From Gonocerus acuteangulatus (taxonomy: Eukaryota; Arthropoda; Insecta; Hemiptera; Coreidae), in contig OX328125.1 of NCBI GenBank assembly GCA_946811695.1, positions 43,780,086 to 43,844,085 of the forward strand: a stretch of DNA of 64,000 nucleotides. The letters are read 5' to 3'. How positions within the stretch are numbered: the first letter of the stretch is position 1; each line of letters starts with the position of its first letter. This document shows, piece by piece, positions 1 through 10,707 of this stretch. A program made the position numbers and the translations under genes. The notes beneath the pieces were generated by a model. That model was not told where the DNA came from. It made no database searches and saw only the letters and a program-made list of their open reading frames with translations.

Positions 1-1020
1 CTCTATTTTATATTTCATGCTTGGTAGCAAGAAAACTTATATTTAGTTATGAAAGCATTTGATTTGGTTATAAGTACAGGATTGTATTACTCATAAATAT
101 TATTAAAATTACCAGACTTATATTTATGAAAAATGGACTTAATCAACATAAAACAGTTATCTACATTACAATGTATGATGTAAACTATGAAATTTCATAC
201 GTAAAATAGGATAAAAAAATTTTTATAAGCTTCTGTTTTGCCTGAACTTCACAAAATATTGGGACATTTTTTTAATGCCCTGAAAGTATTGCTTTTTGAG
301 TTTTAATACATGGGAATTATTCATGAACTTTTAGTTTGCATTACACCTTCTAGAAGAAGTTTACACGTTAAATCTGTGTTTTTAGAAAAAAATTGAATTA
401 CCCCTTTAATAATATTAGTTTTCTGTGGAGCTCCACCATAATGCTGTTATTATGGTTATATTAACCATAATAACAGCATTTTTTTATATTTTACGGTAAT
501 TTCAAGCCTCGTGATCATTTCCAACTCCTTACAGAAATAATATACAAGAATATTTATTAATTAGTCGTTAGTGAATCGGAATAATTAAAAAAAAAATTTT
601 ATTACTGGAGAAACTGAAGTGATATCTTCAACGTCGTAATTTCTTGTTTGGCTGTTTCCCTACTTTTATTTTTCTTTTCTTTTTTTCTTTTTCTTTTTTT
701 TTTTTTTTTTTTGCTGGAATTCGTGGAGCTCTTCTTCACCTTTGAGAGAAAAAGAAAAGCCTAATCAGTCTCCCCTCCCCAATGAGAGAAGATTGGGGTG
801 TTCTTATTGGATTAGGGGTTAACAGTAGACTCCCTTTTTTTCTTTCTTTTTTCTATAGTATATAAATATAAGAAGGTATTTTTAACAATTCTGTGTTGTT
901 CTATAAACGTCTGAGTTTTGAGGCTCAATTATACACCACAAATGTTGCAGCTTAATAAATAATTCTTTAAAAAAAACAAACAAACTGACAGCTATAATAT
1001 TCTGTAATCCTTAATATGAG
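1..1020. other. AT-rich non-coding stretch, probably intron
   Basis: No convincing exon is visible here. The stretch is AT-rich with poly(T) tracts near 682-712, and it ends in a usable 3' splice site (AG at 1019-1020). It contains the palindrome at 440-480. The reading as an intron is inferred from the exon that follows. Confidence 0.4.
440..480. repeat. Perfect 19-bp-arm hairpin palindrome
   Basis: Arms 440-458 and 462-480 are exact reverse complements (AATGCTGTTATTATGGTTA) around a 3-nt spacer, and a T-rich run follows. No flanking duplication was recognised. It could be a tiny foldback remnant. Confidence 0.8.
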
Positions 1021-1099
1021 ACCTAGTCCAAAAGTTAAACACGTAGAGAATGCACCTTCTCCAAGACCTTTCCTTGAAGTCTTCAACATGGAAGGAAGA
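1021..1099 (+). CDS. Coding exon of an unidentified gene (third from the end)
   Basis: This is a 79-nt exon: one base completing a split codon, then 26 codons. It follows an AG acceptor at 1019-1020 and ends at a consensus donor GTAAGT (1100-1105). The peptide is proline- and charge-rich, beginning PSPKVKHVENAPSPRPFLEV and ending with MEGR. It ends in phase 0, which matches the phase at which the exon at 3071 can begin, so the two can be joined without breaking the frame. I do not recognise the protein family. The gene enters the window from the left. The exon is called from the splice signals, phase agreement and protein-like composition. A transcript would decide it. Confidence 0.55.
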
Positions 1100-1910
1100 G
1101 TAAGTAACACAATCATGTCTTTCCTTTTATTTCCATGAAGTATTTCGTTTTAGTTGATCAGTCATAAGCAAACTACATTTCAAACATTATAAATCATTTT
1201 TATTACAGAAGATTTGAAATTATATTACCAAAATATATGGATATTCCAGATTAACCCAAGTTAAATTGTGCATGAACACTGTTCATCTGAAATCAAATAA
1301 CCCTGCATTTCTACCCTTCTTGACAATTTTTTTTTTTTTTTTTTTTGTATTTAACGCCCGTCCACGGATGATATCAACTCAAATTAATTTTTTATGCTTT
1401 TAAAAAAATGTAATAGTTCCAAACTATATTTTCAAGTACATTATTCTACAGGTCGAGCATTGATTTTCACCTAGCAATCCTAAAATAGGTTATAACCTAT
1501 GTTGGGAAGCTAAAATTAAGGAACCAGTAAATAACATTAATCTCACCACAGGACCATCAGTTGTGTTAAATTAATAGTTAACCCATTTCTTTCTGCTGTT
1601 GTTTATAGGCATTCTTTTTATAAACAGATTCAAAATTCTATTTTATATAGTAGCTGATAAAATAAATCGTGTTTTTGTAACAAGTTGACTGTCATGGATT
1701 TTTTTAATATTGCAATACCATGTGAATTTAACTGAATCCTTGGTGAAAATATAGAAAATTACTAGTTTTGTCATAGCCCGCATTAGCGAAGAATTAATGA
1801 GAGTTGGCATGCTACACAAAAGAAGAGTTATCGTAGTTGGGAGTCAATTTGTTAACAGACTATTTTTGTCATAAAAAGTGTAATTTATGTATATATATAT
1901 ATATATATAT

Positions 1911-2324
1911 ATAGGGGAAGGTGTTGTACCTCTGACCATATTGTACCTTTGACCAACGAGGCTGCGGCGGCTTGTAGCAACATTTTATAAACACTAGAGG
2001 GCTTGTGTATTATGCTTACATCCTTGTAATTAATTACAATATTACTGAATACAATTTTTTTTCTGTACTGCTGTGTTGTTTTTACGTGGTCAGAGGTACA
2101 ACACCCCATGGTCAAAGGTACAACTACATGTTGTACCTTTGGCCACTGTACGAGTATTTTTTTAAAAATTAATTAAAAGTAAACCTTGAACCATGAAAAA
2201 ATTAAATATGATAAGCAATAGAATGCTAATTACAATGAAATAAAAAAAAAAGGAATTTAGCCTTAATATTCAAGCTAAAAAGAATTAAATTGTGGAAAGT
2301 GGGGGAAGGTACACCTTCTCCTAT
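1911..2324. mobile_element. Short inverted-repeat element with repeated 15-mers
   Basis: The ends are related inverted repeats: AGGGGAAGGTGTTGTACCT at 1913-1931 against the complement of AGGTACACCTTCTCCT at 2307-2322. Both abut (TA)n tracts. Inside, the 15-mer TTGTACCTYTGRCCA occurs forward at 1924-1938, 1941-1955 and 2130-2144, and inverted at 2087-2101 and 2109-2123. There is no coding capacity. It looks like a MITE or foldback element inserted at a TA-rich site within an intron. The superfamily is unknown. Confidence 0.55.
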
Positions 2325-3070
2325 ATATATATATATTGATGTACAAATCCTGCTTTTTATAACTATGCCAAGAGGCTCCACTATTGTAGATTCCACTCTA
2401 TATAAATTTGAGATAGAAAAGTGTGGGAAACATCTATTCTAATAATTGTTACACGAAGTTTTTTTATATTTTATTTATGTTGTTACCCTGCAATACAACG
2501 AAAATAAGTATAATTTCATAATAATCATAAATCTTTTTAAAACTTTACGTAAGTTCTACTTATCTCTACCTGTTTGATAATATGGATGCAATTACTATAC
2601 GTACATTATTCAATAGCAACTCATGAGGGGACCTGCATTACGTACAAGATTGTGGATAAATGCACAAATATGCTAGATCGGTTTGCTGAAGAGAAACTTT
2701 GTTTTCGGTTATTATTGTTTTTAGATTATTAATCACGCACTCTCCTTAATAAAGTTATATATAATTTTAAATATCTCATACAAGTTTTTTTGTCGTGCTT
2801 TCAATTGTTATAAACTTTCTTTTTTATTATTTTTTTTTATTATTATTTCATTATTCCGTGTATATAGAATTATATGCCAATAGTAAGCTCTTGAGATGAT
2901 AAAAAGTCAAGAAATAGTTGGCTAACAAAAAAACAATGGTTTTGACTAAGAAATATCCGGTTAATTTTCTTAGCCGAAAACCATTTCTTCACTGACCAAA
3001 TCCTTGCTATAAAATTTCAATAAATTTAAAGCAATAAACTCATCCATTCATAATTCCATTGTATTGTAAG

Positions 3071-3267
3071 TTACTGCATGAGGTAGACTTGGCGTTCAAA
3101 ACAAGAGCACAATTGAACCGTATTTTACAAGACTACAACCAGCTGCCGAAAGACACTATGGAATGGCTGACACCACCCATGAGGCCCGGGTTCATCCTCA
3201 ACCCAGATGTAGGCCTCCAGTACCAGCCCATCGACATGGAAGATGAAGGAGTCACTCTACACCATAT
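3071..3267 (+). CDS. Coding exon of an unidentified gene (penultimate)
   Basis: This exon has 65 codons plus two bases of a split codon. The chosen acceptor is AG at 3069-3070; an alternative in-frame AG ends at 3082. The donor is GTTAGT at 3268. The peptide contains VDLAFKTRAQLNRILQDYNQ followed by PPMRPGFILNPDVGL, a composition typical of a conserved cytoplasmic segment, with no membrane helix or signal peptide. Phase 0 at the start fits the exon ending at 1099. The split codon at the end is completed by the first base of the exon at 13016. I cannot name the protein. The following intron of about 9.7 kb holds the endogenous retroelement. Confidence 0.65.
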
Positions 3268-4011
3268 GTTAGTCACATCTCATTTATTTAATTTAAGAAT
3301 AACATTTTATTTGCTCTAGGTATAAATAATACGTTGTAAAAGCCTCAAACAATATTTGTACTGCCTTTCAACGGTCAATTAGGGACTAAAACCCGCTTAT
3401 GTTCGACCTCATGGCACGATCCGGAATTGCCAATGAGCAATGCCGGCGTTTACAAGCGAAGGGTATATTCTTAATCTTCAGAAAATCAAAAGATTAAGGA
3501 AAAAGCTATAGTATTATCCCCAAATGGCGAAAAAATAAAAAAAACAACTGCAGAATATGCACTTCCCAATAGGATAATTCTGATTATTTTCTTGAGACCT
3601 CAGATATTGCTTAATTTTGCAAAACTGTCGCAATGCACTTAAACCGTATATTTTTTAAATAGGAACAACACGTGCCTTTAAAATGGCCTTAATTGATCGA
3701 AAATCGTATTAAAATGTCTTTCATTGCTTTTTTTTCTTTAATATTAGAACATTGCCTCTACCATCTCCGTTAGTATTAACACACATTGACTGTAAAATAG
3801 TCAATAGATTTTCTTTCCTAGACATTGAATAGGTCTCCAGGTACACTTTTTATAGGTCTTTTATATTTGGAAGTGATTGAAAACACTTTCAAGATGTTAT
3901 CCATAGCGGTAAAAATCTATTCATTCAATGTGATTCCATGAGGAAGATATCGTTTATAAAATAAAATAGAAAAACTAGATAAAGCATTTCGGGTGCACTA
4001 AAACGAAAGAC

Positions 4012-4046
<35 letters not shown>
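3268..4046 (+). other. Left part of the last intron of the unidentified gene
   Basis: AT-rich intron sequence. Around 3390-3450 there is a degenerate copy of a dispersed repeat with the phrase CCCGCTTATG...GATCCGGAATTGCC, also seen near 27715-27790, 47820-47875 and, inverted, 53400-53460. It ends in an (AT)n tract (about 4013-4046) into which the LTR element is inserted. No gene is seen. Confidence 0.5.
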
Positions 4047-4049
<3 letters not shown>

Positions 4050-4572
4050 AAGGGACTGATTAGCAAGGACGGGATTTAGAGGTATAGACAATGGGGAAAT
4101 ATTTTAGAGAAGCGGAAATTCCTTTTTAAAACTATAATTTACACAGAGGATACAAACATAAATATCATAAACCATTGCTACGATGAGAGAAAAAGTTGAG
4201 TGAGAGAGACAGATAGGTAGAGTTATCAAATATGATCATTTGGGGAGATTATAGAGAATTTGGAACTGGCCTACCTCTGAACAGCATCTGGGCCGAAGTC
4301 TCAGGAACGGATGCAAACTCTGCCCGGTCGGAGGTAAGCCAGCTCTTTTTAAACCCTTTGTACCCCACTCCTGCTTTTGCAGGTGATTGAACTAGAAACT
4401 CTTGTCAGGTCTTAGATCTTCCAGGAATCTTACGAATCAGCCACGTGCAGTGCCAACATCCCAGACGCAACGTTTGCGGATTCGTGGTTCTCACATCTCT
4501 AGAGATGGACAGCCAACCTTTTCTCTCATCCTTATTCACTTAACAAGGCCAAAGGGAAAACGGGGCCTTACA
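4047..4572 (-). repeat. 3' LTR of the endogenous retroelement
   Basis: 526 bp, bounded by the short inverted repeat TGTAAGG...CCTTACA. It differs from the other LTR at two substitutions that I can see (an A/G in the GAGAGAAAA.GTTGAG stretch and an A/T in GTCAGGTCTT.GATC). The outer border is (AT)n and the inner border is the polypurine tract. Confidence 0.95.
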
Positions 4573-4588
4573 TCACCCCCCTATTTTT
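4573..4588 (-). other. Polypurine tract
   Basis: On the minus strand this reads AAAAATAGGGGGGTGA directly before the LTR start TGTAAGG. It is the purine-rich primer expected for plus-strand DNA synthesis during reverse transcription. Confidence 0.75.
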
Positions 4589-5028
4589 CAAAGTCATGTT
4601 TCCCTTGGAACATTACTTTACCTTTAACACTACCCATCCTTATGTTACTAATAATAATAATAATAAACAATATTAGTGCTAATAACAATACAGGTGATGC
4701 GCTGTAAAAATTAAAATAAAATAAACATTATTGGCATCTTTACAAGACAAAACCTCTCCCTTAGGAGGTAAAAATCCTTATGTTACCATTATTTTATAAC
4801 TATACCGAACACTGTCGTCACAATCACTGAACGGCTACTACACTTACGAGCGGTCTATATCCGCTCCGTTATTACAGATACGACACTTTCAGCTGCCGGT
4901 CGATGTATTACGAATCCTGCTGCCCCACTTCCTTCCGTTGGCTGCGAGTTTTGATTCGCACCACGCCGGGATCTGAGTTTTGTAATTAGCAGGCCAGTGG
5001 TAAACCCAAGAAGTGCTATTAGAGCAAC

Positions 5029-6501
5029 CTACCCGCCTGCTATCCACAGAAGTTCTCCTTCCTTCCCCTTCTTTTGGGCCGCAAGGATCCGTTCAACATC
5101 GCTCCATGTTCCCCATTCAGCCGAAGAGTTATTGGACGCTTCTTCGAGCTCCTTGAGCTCCTTCAAAGTATCCTCCCATACTGCGGGATCATAATCCTCT
5201 TTTACTGGCAGGTCCAAGGGTGGTTTGATCGTGACGTTGACCCATTGCAACTGCACCACCTGAGAGGATTCCCCAACGTCGGCTATCGGCAAAAGGCGAT
5301 AATCAGGTGTCCAAGCTGTGCAACCAGGTGCTATGGTAAGCTGCCCACTTCCATCTAGAACCCGCTCTAGCGATTCTACTCCAGCACTCCCTCTGCATTG
5401 AAGATGGAGGCGAGTGGGCTTAGACATGCTATACCACCATAGCTCCTTGTGCTCGTCCCAAATCCATGTGGGTGAAGATCTAGGATTCACCAAAGTCCAC
5501 GGGCACCATTCCTTCGACGTATTCTCCTGGCGAAACGATGAGACAATACAAGATGGTGTTTGTCCGTGAAAGAACTTGAACTCGGCAGGACAGATCCATG
5601 GTATCCCGGGACGACATCTGGCTATATCCTGCTCCTGAAGAATTGAGTAGGCCTTCTCGTTGTGGCTCTCCAAGAAGAACGCCCCCTCCGGCTGAGCTGC
5701 AACCATTCTTCCTGTTTTATTCTCCTTAAGAGGCAAGGAGAGAACCTGATAAAGCACCATCTCCTGATCCGGAGTTTTTAAAGGCAATTCCACTACAGCT
5801 ATTACTCCATCATCGGTTGCAATTGCATGTACTTCAGAAATTTGGTAGTAAATTTGGTCATGATATCGGCTTCCCTCCGAGAGGAGTGTCAGTCCAGTAG
5901 GCAGAGCCTCTCTTACCTTCCCCAAAATCAGAGTTAACTCTTTAGGACCTAGCATCTCTCTACTCAACTTTCCACTCATCGATGCACCTACTCCATTAAG
6001 AACTCTGCGGAATCTAAATAGGAATTCCGTTACTCCAGTTTCTAGGCTTCTGAGGGACGAGGAAAGGTACAGGGAACTTTGGATGAGGTTAGTAACACGC
6101 GATATGTTCGTTTGAAGTTGCGCCTCTTTTTGAAAACCTTCCTTCAAAATTCTACGGACCACCCCAGACAAGCGGGTAACCCTTTTTGTGTCCTCTTCGG
6201 CTTTCCTTGCAAACTCGCGACTGAGCGTTAGTTGTTCAGAGACCGCATGTATGGTGTCTCCGTACTGCTTACTTAGTTTGTCGAAATTTTCTTGAATGCC
6301 TTGTAAATCGTCCGCGTCTGGGGTCCCAAATAGGTATTTTAATACTATCCCCCCCCGCATTGACCAATCCTCGACGTTCTCGGGGACTAGGTAGCATGGA
6401 CCAGAGCATATCAAGTTCCTCTTCTGCCTCCCTGAATAGACTAAGTATGCCCTCGACAACAGGCTGAAGTCCATCAAGCTCTGGATATTTAACCGAGGCA
6501 T
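5029..6501 (-). pseudogene. Env-like glycoprotein, C-terminal frame (broken)
   Basis: This open frame of about 490 codons encodes the fusion-type part of an envelope protein. The order is a hydrophobic stretch with FGTPDADD, a long heptad-rich helical region, and a cysteine-containing ectodomain. Such layouts are known for errantivirus Env and related baculovirus F proteins; the assignment is by inspection only. Two breaks are visible. The N-terminal portion is in another frame (see 6269-6715), with the shift at or near the run of eight C on the plus strand around 6349-6357. A TAG at 5029-5031 interrupts the frame just inside a hydrophobic, probably membrane-spanning segment. On the far side of the stop the same frame stays open to about 4855. 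As it stands this copy should not give an intact, anchored envelope. Confidence 0.7.
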
Positions 6502-6715
6502 GAGATAGGTCTAATTGGACCTTCCAAATCTCCCCTCGCAGAGTTTCCATTATACCTTCTAGGTGTGATACATTCAAGTGAACCAGTAGACGCCATTTGT
6601 CTCCCGTCACAACTACGTCACCTCGTCTTAGAAAAACCAGACTTGCCCACGCCAAGGGCCATACTCCTAGGACCACCCACAGCGACAACCCTGAAATAAG
6701 ATATTCAGGAATCAT
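6269..6715 (-). pseudogene. Env-like glycoprotein, N-terminal frame
   Basis: This 148-codon frame starts 11 nt inside the end of the pol frame, a tight pol/env overlap usual in gypsy-type elements. Residues of about 5-29 are strongly hydrophobic and would serve as a signal peptide. A basic RERR tetrapeptide, of the type cleaved by furin-like proteases, lies shortly before the frame break. After the homopolymer near 6349-6357 the frame runs on only as an out-of-phase tail, while the homologous continuation lies in the overlapping frame at 5029-6501. Confidence 0.65.
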
Positions 6716-9467
6716 TTTCAGGCAACTTAGCTCTCCTCCTAAGCGGGTATGGGGACCTACGAGAAAAAGTTAAAGTTTTCCCCTTTGGTGTCCAAGTAGC
6801 ATCAGGTTTCCCCTTTGGCTGAGCTTGGCTCTCGCTATCTGAACCACTGGAACTTTCCCCGGAAGTCCCACCTGTCTCAATCCGTCCTTCGTTTCCCTCC
6901 CCTTGACTATCCTGGGTTATTTCCCTGTTTTCTTCCTCAGGAGAGGATCTAACGCCCAGAGGGCAGGCAGGGTCATTACATTCTGGCGATCTTCCCGCAG
7001 CAACCGGACAGTGTCTGTGAATCTCACTCTGCGTTTCAATTTCCTCTTGGTCCTCACAAGAGTCGTCTTCTGAGCCATAACAACACCCTGGGTTAATTTC
7101 CCATTCCGGCTCCATGACCTCATCTTCCGACCCTTCCACTTCCCGGGTTGCCCCACCTGCCTTCGTCATAACCTTAGGGTGCGAATCCCCTCCTCCCCCC
7201 GGGGCCCGTTTTAGCCTATTTATATGAACTACATTCAGAGATCCAGTGGCCAGTCGGATCTCATAGTTCACTCGCGAAAGAACCCTTTCTACTTTGTGTG
7301 GGCCTGTCCAGGGACAGTGGAATTTTGGACAATTCCCAGGCTTTACGGCTGGACAATGGAGATAGACCCAATCCCCCACCTCTAGGCGTCGCTCCTTACG
7401 CCGGGCATTACAATAATGGGTCCTCATTGCCCAGGCCTTTTCGGCACGAGTCAAAGCGTCCTTATAGGCTTCTTTCAGCCGATGCCCTAACTTTTCGACA
7501 TGGTCCGCTGATTCCGATCCATCATTGGTTGGACCTACCCAGCAATCAAACGGAGTTACCAATTCTCGCCCAAGCATGAGGTAGTTTGGGGAGTATCCTG
7601 TCGACGAATGAGGTATTGCTCGATATGCCATGAGAGCATATGGGACCCACTTATCCCAGTCACGACCGTCTCTTCGCACATATTGGGATATCGAATCGGT
7701 AAGAGTTCGATGTAACCTCTCTACCATTCCGTTACATTCCAGGTGGTAGGCGGTAGTTTGTAATTTCCTAATCCCCAGAGCTCTACAAACTTGAGCAAAC
7801 AGTCGAGAAACGAAATTTCTTCCCTGGTCTGTTAACAACCTCCTAGGGACCCCATGTCGAGTGATAATATTCTCGACGAGTGCTACGGCCGTTTCTTCAG
7901 CTGTTTGCCCCTTCAGTGGTATTCCCTCCGCATACCGTGTAAAATTGTCAATTACGGTCAAAAGGTAACGATGGCCCCTTTTGGAAGTCGGCAAAGGCCC
8001 AAATATGTCTAGCGATACCTGCTCGAAAGGCCCTGTGGCCATATAGGGAGCTTCCAGGGGGACCTTTTGAGATACAGGACTTTTTCTGCTAGCGCACGCG
8101 TGACACCGTTCCACAAAGGACTTAACATCCGCCGCCATGCCCGGCCAATAATATGAGCTTTTGATTACCGCGAGAGTACGATCAGCCCCTGGGTGCCCAG
8201 CCCATGGTTTCGAGTGATTTTCTTCAACGATTGTTTTTCGTAGACCCTCAGGCACCATAAGCCTCCATTCCGACTCATCCGTTGCCCCATCGGCCCAATA
8301 TAGCAGGCCATCGGCATCTGTTTGTACATGAACAGTGCCTCTCTTGATGGCTCTTTGACACCACATATCCTCCTTTTGAGCATCCTTCAATTTACCTCGG
8401 GTTATTTTCTGCCTATTTCCCGTGACTACAGCTATTGTACGGCTTAAAGCATCAGCGTTAGAATGTTTCTTCCCCGGGCGATGTTCGACTTCATAGTCGA
8501 ACTCCTCTAACCGAAGGGCCCACCTGGTCAGCCGTGAAGACGGGTCTCGAAGGCTTAGCATCCACCTCAAGGCAGAGTGGTCAGTGACAAGTTTAAACCT
8601 TCGCCCTAGTAAATAACAACGGAACAGCTTTGTTGCCCAAACCACCGCTAGCAGTTCTCGTTCTGTTGCCGAGTAGTTGAGTTCTGGACCCTTCAACTGC
8701 CTACTAGCGTAGCAAACAGGTCTCTCGCCGCCATCTCTGTACTGGGACAGAATGGCACCCAGAGCTACTCCTGATGCGTCGGTGGACAATATAAATGGCT
8801 CGCTGAAATTCGGATAGCACAAGACTGAGTCCGAACTTAGGATTTCTCTTAGCGATTCAAAAGCCTTCCGTTGCTTGTCGCCCCACTGGAATCGTACTCG
8901 TGAGCCAGTTAATTCTGTCAGCGGTCTTGAAAGATCCGCAAAGCCTTTTATGAATTTACGGTAATAGCTTGCCAACCCTAGAAAACTTCGCAACTCCTTC
9001 ACATTTCTGGGGGCTGGAAAAGACTTGATCGCCTCTAATTTTCTAGGATCTGGTTTCACTCCCTCGGCTGTAACTATGTGTCCCAGATAGGTCACTTCCG
9101 ACGCCGCAAAAGCGCACTTGTTCAAGTTCACTTTTAGATTAGCGCCTCTGAATATGTCGAACAACTCCTCTAACCGGAGCATGTGTTCCCTCAGTGATGA
9201 GCTATAAACCACCACATCATCGAGGTAAACGAAACATCCGGTGCCCTTCAGTCGGCCAAGAAGTTGGTCCATGACCCGTTGGAACGTGGCAGGTGCCCCC
9301 GCAAGGCCGAAAGCCATTTTTTTGTACTCATAGTGTCCGTTTACAGTCGTGAAGGCCGTTTTTGCCTGATCCTGGGGTGCTATCGGTATTTGGTGGTACC
9401 CACTCGAAAGATCAATTGTGGAAAAGATTTGGCTACTCCCCAATTGTTCTAAGGTTTCCTGTATCAA
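6705..9467 (-). CDS. pol: Pol: reverse transcriptase core, RNase H, integrase
   Basis: A 920-codon frame. The RT core is at residues 1-180, with FSTIDLSSGY near 15 and the catalytic YLDD at 81-84. RNase H is near 225-340 with TDAS at 229-232. The integrase zinc-binding HHCC is at H418, H425, C455 and C458. The catalytic triad is D487, D547 and E583, with the exact D-35-E spacing. A C-terminal WTGPHKV...HINRLKRAP module of GPY/F type follows, then an acidic tail that overlaps env by 11 nt. All catalytic residues are intact. The RT fingers lie in the preceding frame (9464-10675), so RT is split by a one-base frame break at about 9475-9485. Confidence 0.93.
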   Translation of the reverse strand: MIQETLEQLGSSQIFSTIDLSSGYHQIPIAPQDQAKTAFTTVNGHYEYKKMAFGLAGAPATFQRVMDQLLGRLKGTGCFVYLDDVVVYSSSLREHMLRLEELFDIFRGANLKVNLNKCAFAASEVTYLGHIVTAEGVKPDPRKLEAIKSFPAPRNVKELRSFLGLASYYRKFIKGFADLSRPLTELTGSRVRFQWGDKQRKAFESLREILSSDSVLCYPNFSEPFILSTDASGVALGAILSQYRDGGERPVCYASRQLKGPELNYSATERELLAVVWATKLFRCYLLGRRFKLVTDHSALRWMLSLRDPSSRLTRWALRLEEFDYEVEHRPGKKHSNADALSRTIAVVTGNRQKITRGKLKDAQKEDMWCQRAIKRGTVHVQTDADGLLYWADGATDESEWRLMVPEGLRKTIVEENHSKPWAGHPGADRTLAVIKSSYYWPGMAADVKSFVERCHACASRKSPVSQKVPLEAPYMATGPFEQVSLDIFGPLPTSKRGHRYLLTVIDNFTRYAEGIPLKGQTAEETAVALVENIITRHGVPRRLLTDQGRNFVSRLFAQVCRALGIRKLQTTAYHLECNGMVERLHRTLTDSISQYVRRDGRDWDKWVPYALMAYRAIPHSSTGYSPNYLMLGRELVTPFDCWVGPTNDGSESADHVEKLGHRLKEAYKDALTRAEKAWAMRTHYCNARRKERRLEVGDWVYLHCPAVKPGNCPKFHCPWTGPHKVERVLSRVNYEIRLATGSLNVVHINRLKRAPGGGGDSHPKVMTKAGGATREVEGSEDEVMEPEWEINPGCCYGSEDDSCEDQEEIETQSEIHRHCPVAAGRSPECNDPACPLGVRSSPEEENREITQDSQGEGNEGRIETGGTSGESSSGSDSESQAQPKGKPDATWTPKGKTLTFSRRSPYPLRRRAKLPENDS

Positions 9468-10675
9468 CGGAAGCGGGTAGTATCGACCTTAGTAACTGCA
9501 TTGAGGCCACGGAAATCTGTGCAGAATCGATACTTTAAGTCACCTGTTGGGGATGTTTTCTTGACTAGAATTACAGGTGCTTGCCAAGGACTTTTAGACG
9601 GCGTAATGACGCCTCGTTCAAGCAACGTCTGAACCTGCCGTTCCATTTCCTCCCGTTCACTGAAAGGCACACGATACGGGCGTTTCACCACAGGTCTGGC
9701 ATCTCCAGTTTCAATATGGTGCTGAACAGGCAGGGAGCAACCTTCGGGACCCGGTTCACAAAAAATGTCTGAATATCTGGACAACAAGGACTCCATATCC
9801 CTCCTTTCCCCACCACTTAAATGGCCCAATTTCTCGCCAACGATCGAGGCGAAACCAACAGGAGTTTTAGAGCCATCCTCGCGTTCCCTCTCCGAACAAG
9901 ATCCACCGTCTAGAAGCCGTGGCAATGTCACAGCCGAAGCGGTCAAATTGACGAACTGCATCCACGAACGGCCGTCCCGAGGAGTGTTAATGCATCTCCC
10001 TCCTACAACCCCATTGGGAAGTGCTCTTGACGGCTCAATTATGACAGCTTTCTGGTCTAGTTTCCCTGGTACGGAAATCTCTAATAGAGATTCACTGAAG
10101 ACCGGAAGCGTTTCCTCTCGCGAAAGACGCGCTGAGCTGGTTTTGTTATCCTTCTTCCCCGTGTGTCTTGATTCCTCCTTGACTATCGGCTTAGCTCCTA
10201 TATTCACGCTAGTTGGAAGGGATAAAATATGACCTGAAAACTTGGCTTCTAGTTCTCTCGCCGTCCTACTCATGAAACGTACCCACTCTCGGTTCGCAGA
10301 CATTTTTAACTCATCCCTCTTTGTTATCGAACCAACGGAAGGTAGAGATTCAATTTTAGGCGATGCTCCCGTGACTAACAATCCCGAACGTAGGTCTATA
10401 TGGGCGTCTAATTTCCCTAGTAAGTCTAAGCCTAATAGTCCATCTCCTTCTAAGCAGACGTCAGCCACTATGACGTCGTGGGACAGTCGATGGCCCTTAA
10501 CTTCGATATTCACCGTTTGAATACCGCGTACCGGGATTACCACACCAGTTACCCCCCTAATCTTACTAGTCGCGGGTCTTAATTTGGACCCTGAGGCAGG
10601 AGACCTGATTAGAGTAACTTCAGCACCAGTGTCTACTATCATCCTATGAATCCGCCCATTTATCCAGGTGCTCAC
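9464..10675 (-). pseudogene. Protease and N-terminal reverse transcriptase frame
   Basis: This frame carries a retropepsin active site (VDTGAEVTLI, DTG at residues 15-17 from the first listed codon), a linker, and the RT N-terminal fingers with RGVITPSKSPW and FCTDFRGLNAVTK. It stops shortly after that, where the rest of RT continues in another frame at 6705-9467. That makes it a one-base lesion or an assembly error. It is open upstream through the gag overlap and lies in the -1 frame relative to gag, so it needs no start codon of its own. Ribosomal frameshifting at 10774-10780 is the likely entry. Confidence 0.85.
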
Positions 10676-10707
10676 CTTTAACCCTTTCTCACCTCCCCCA
10701 CCTATGC

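Noticed and set aside
440..490. Rho-independent terminator-like hairpin plus T run
   Set aside because: The setting is a eukaryotic intron; such a terminator has no role there.
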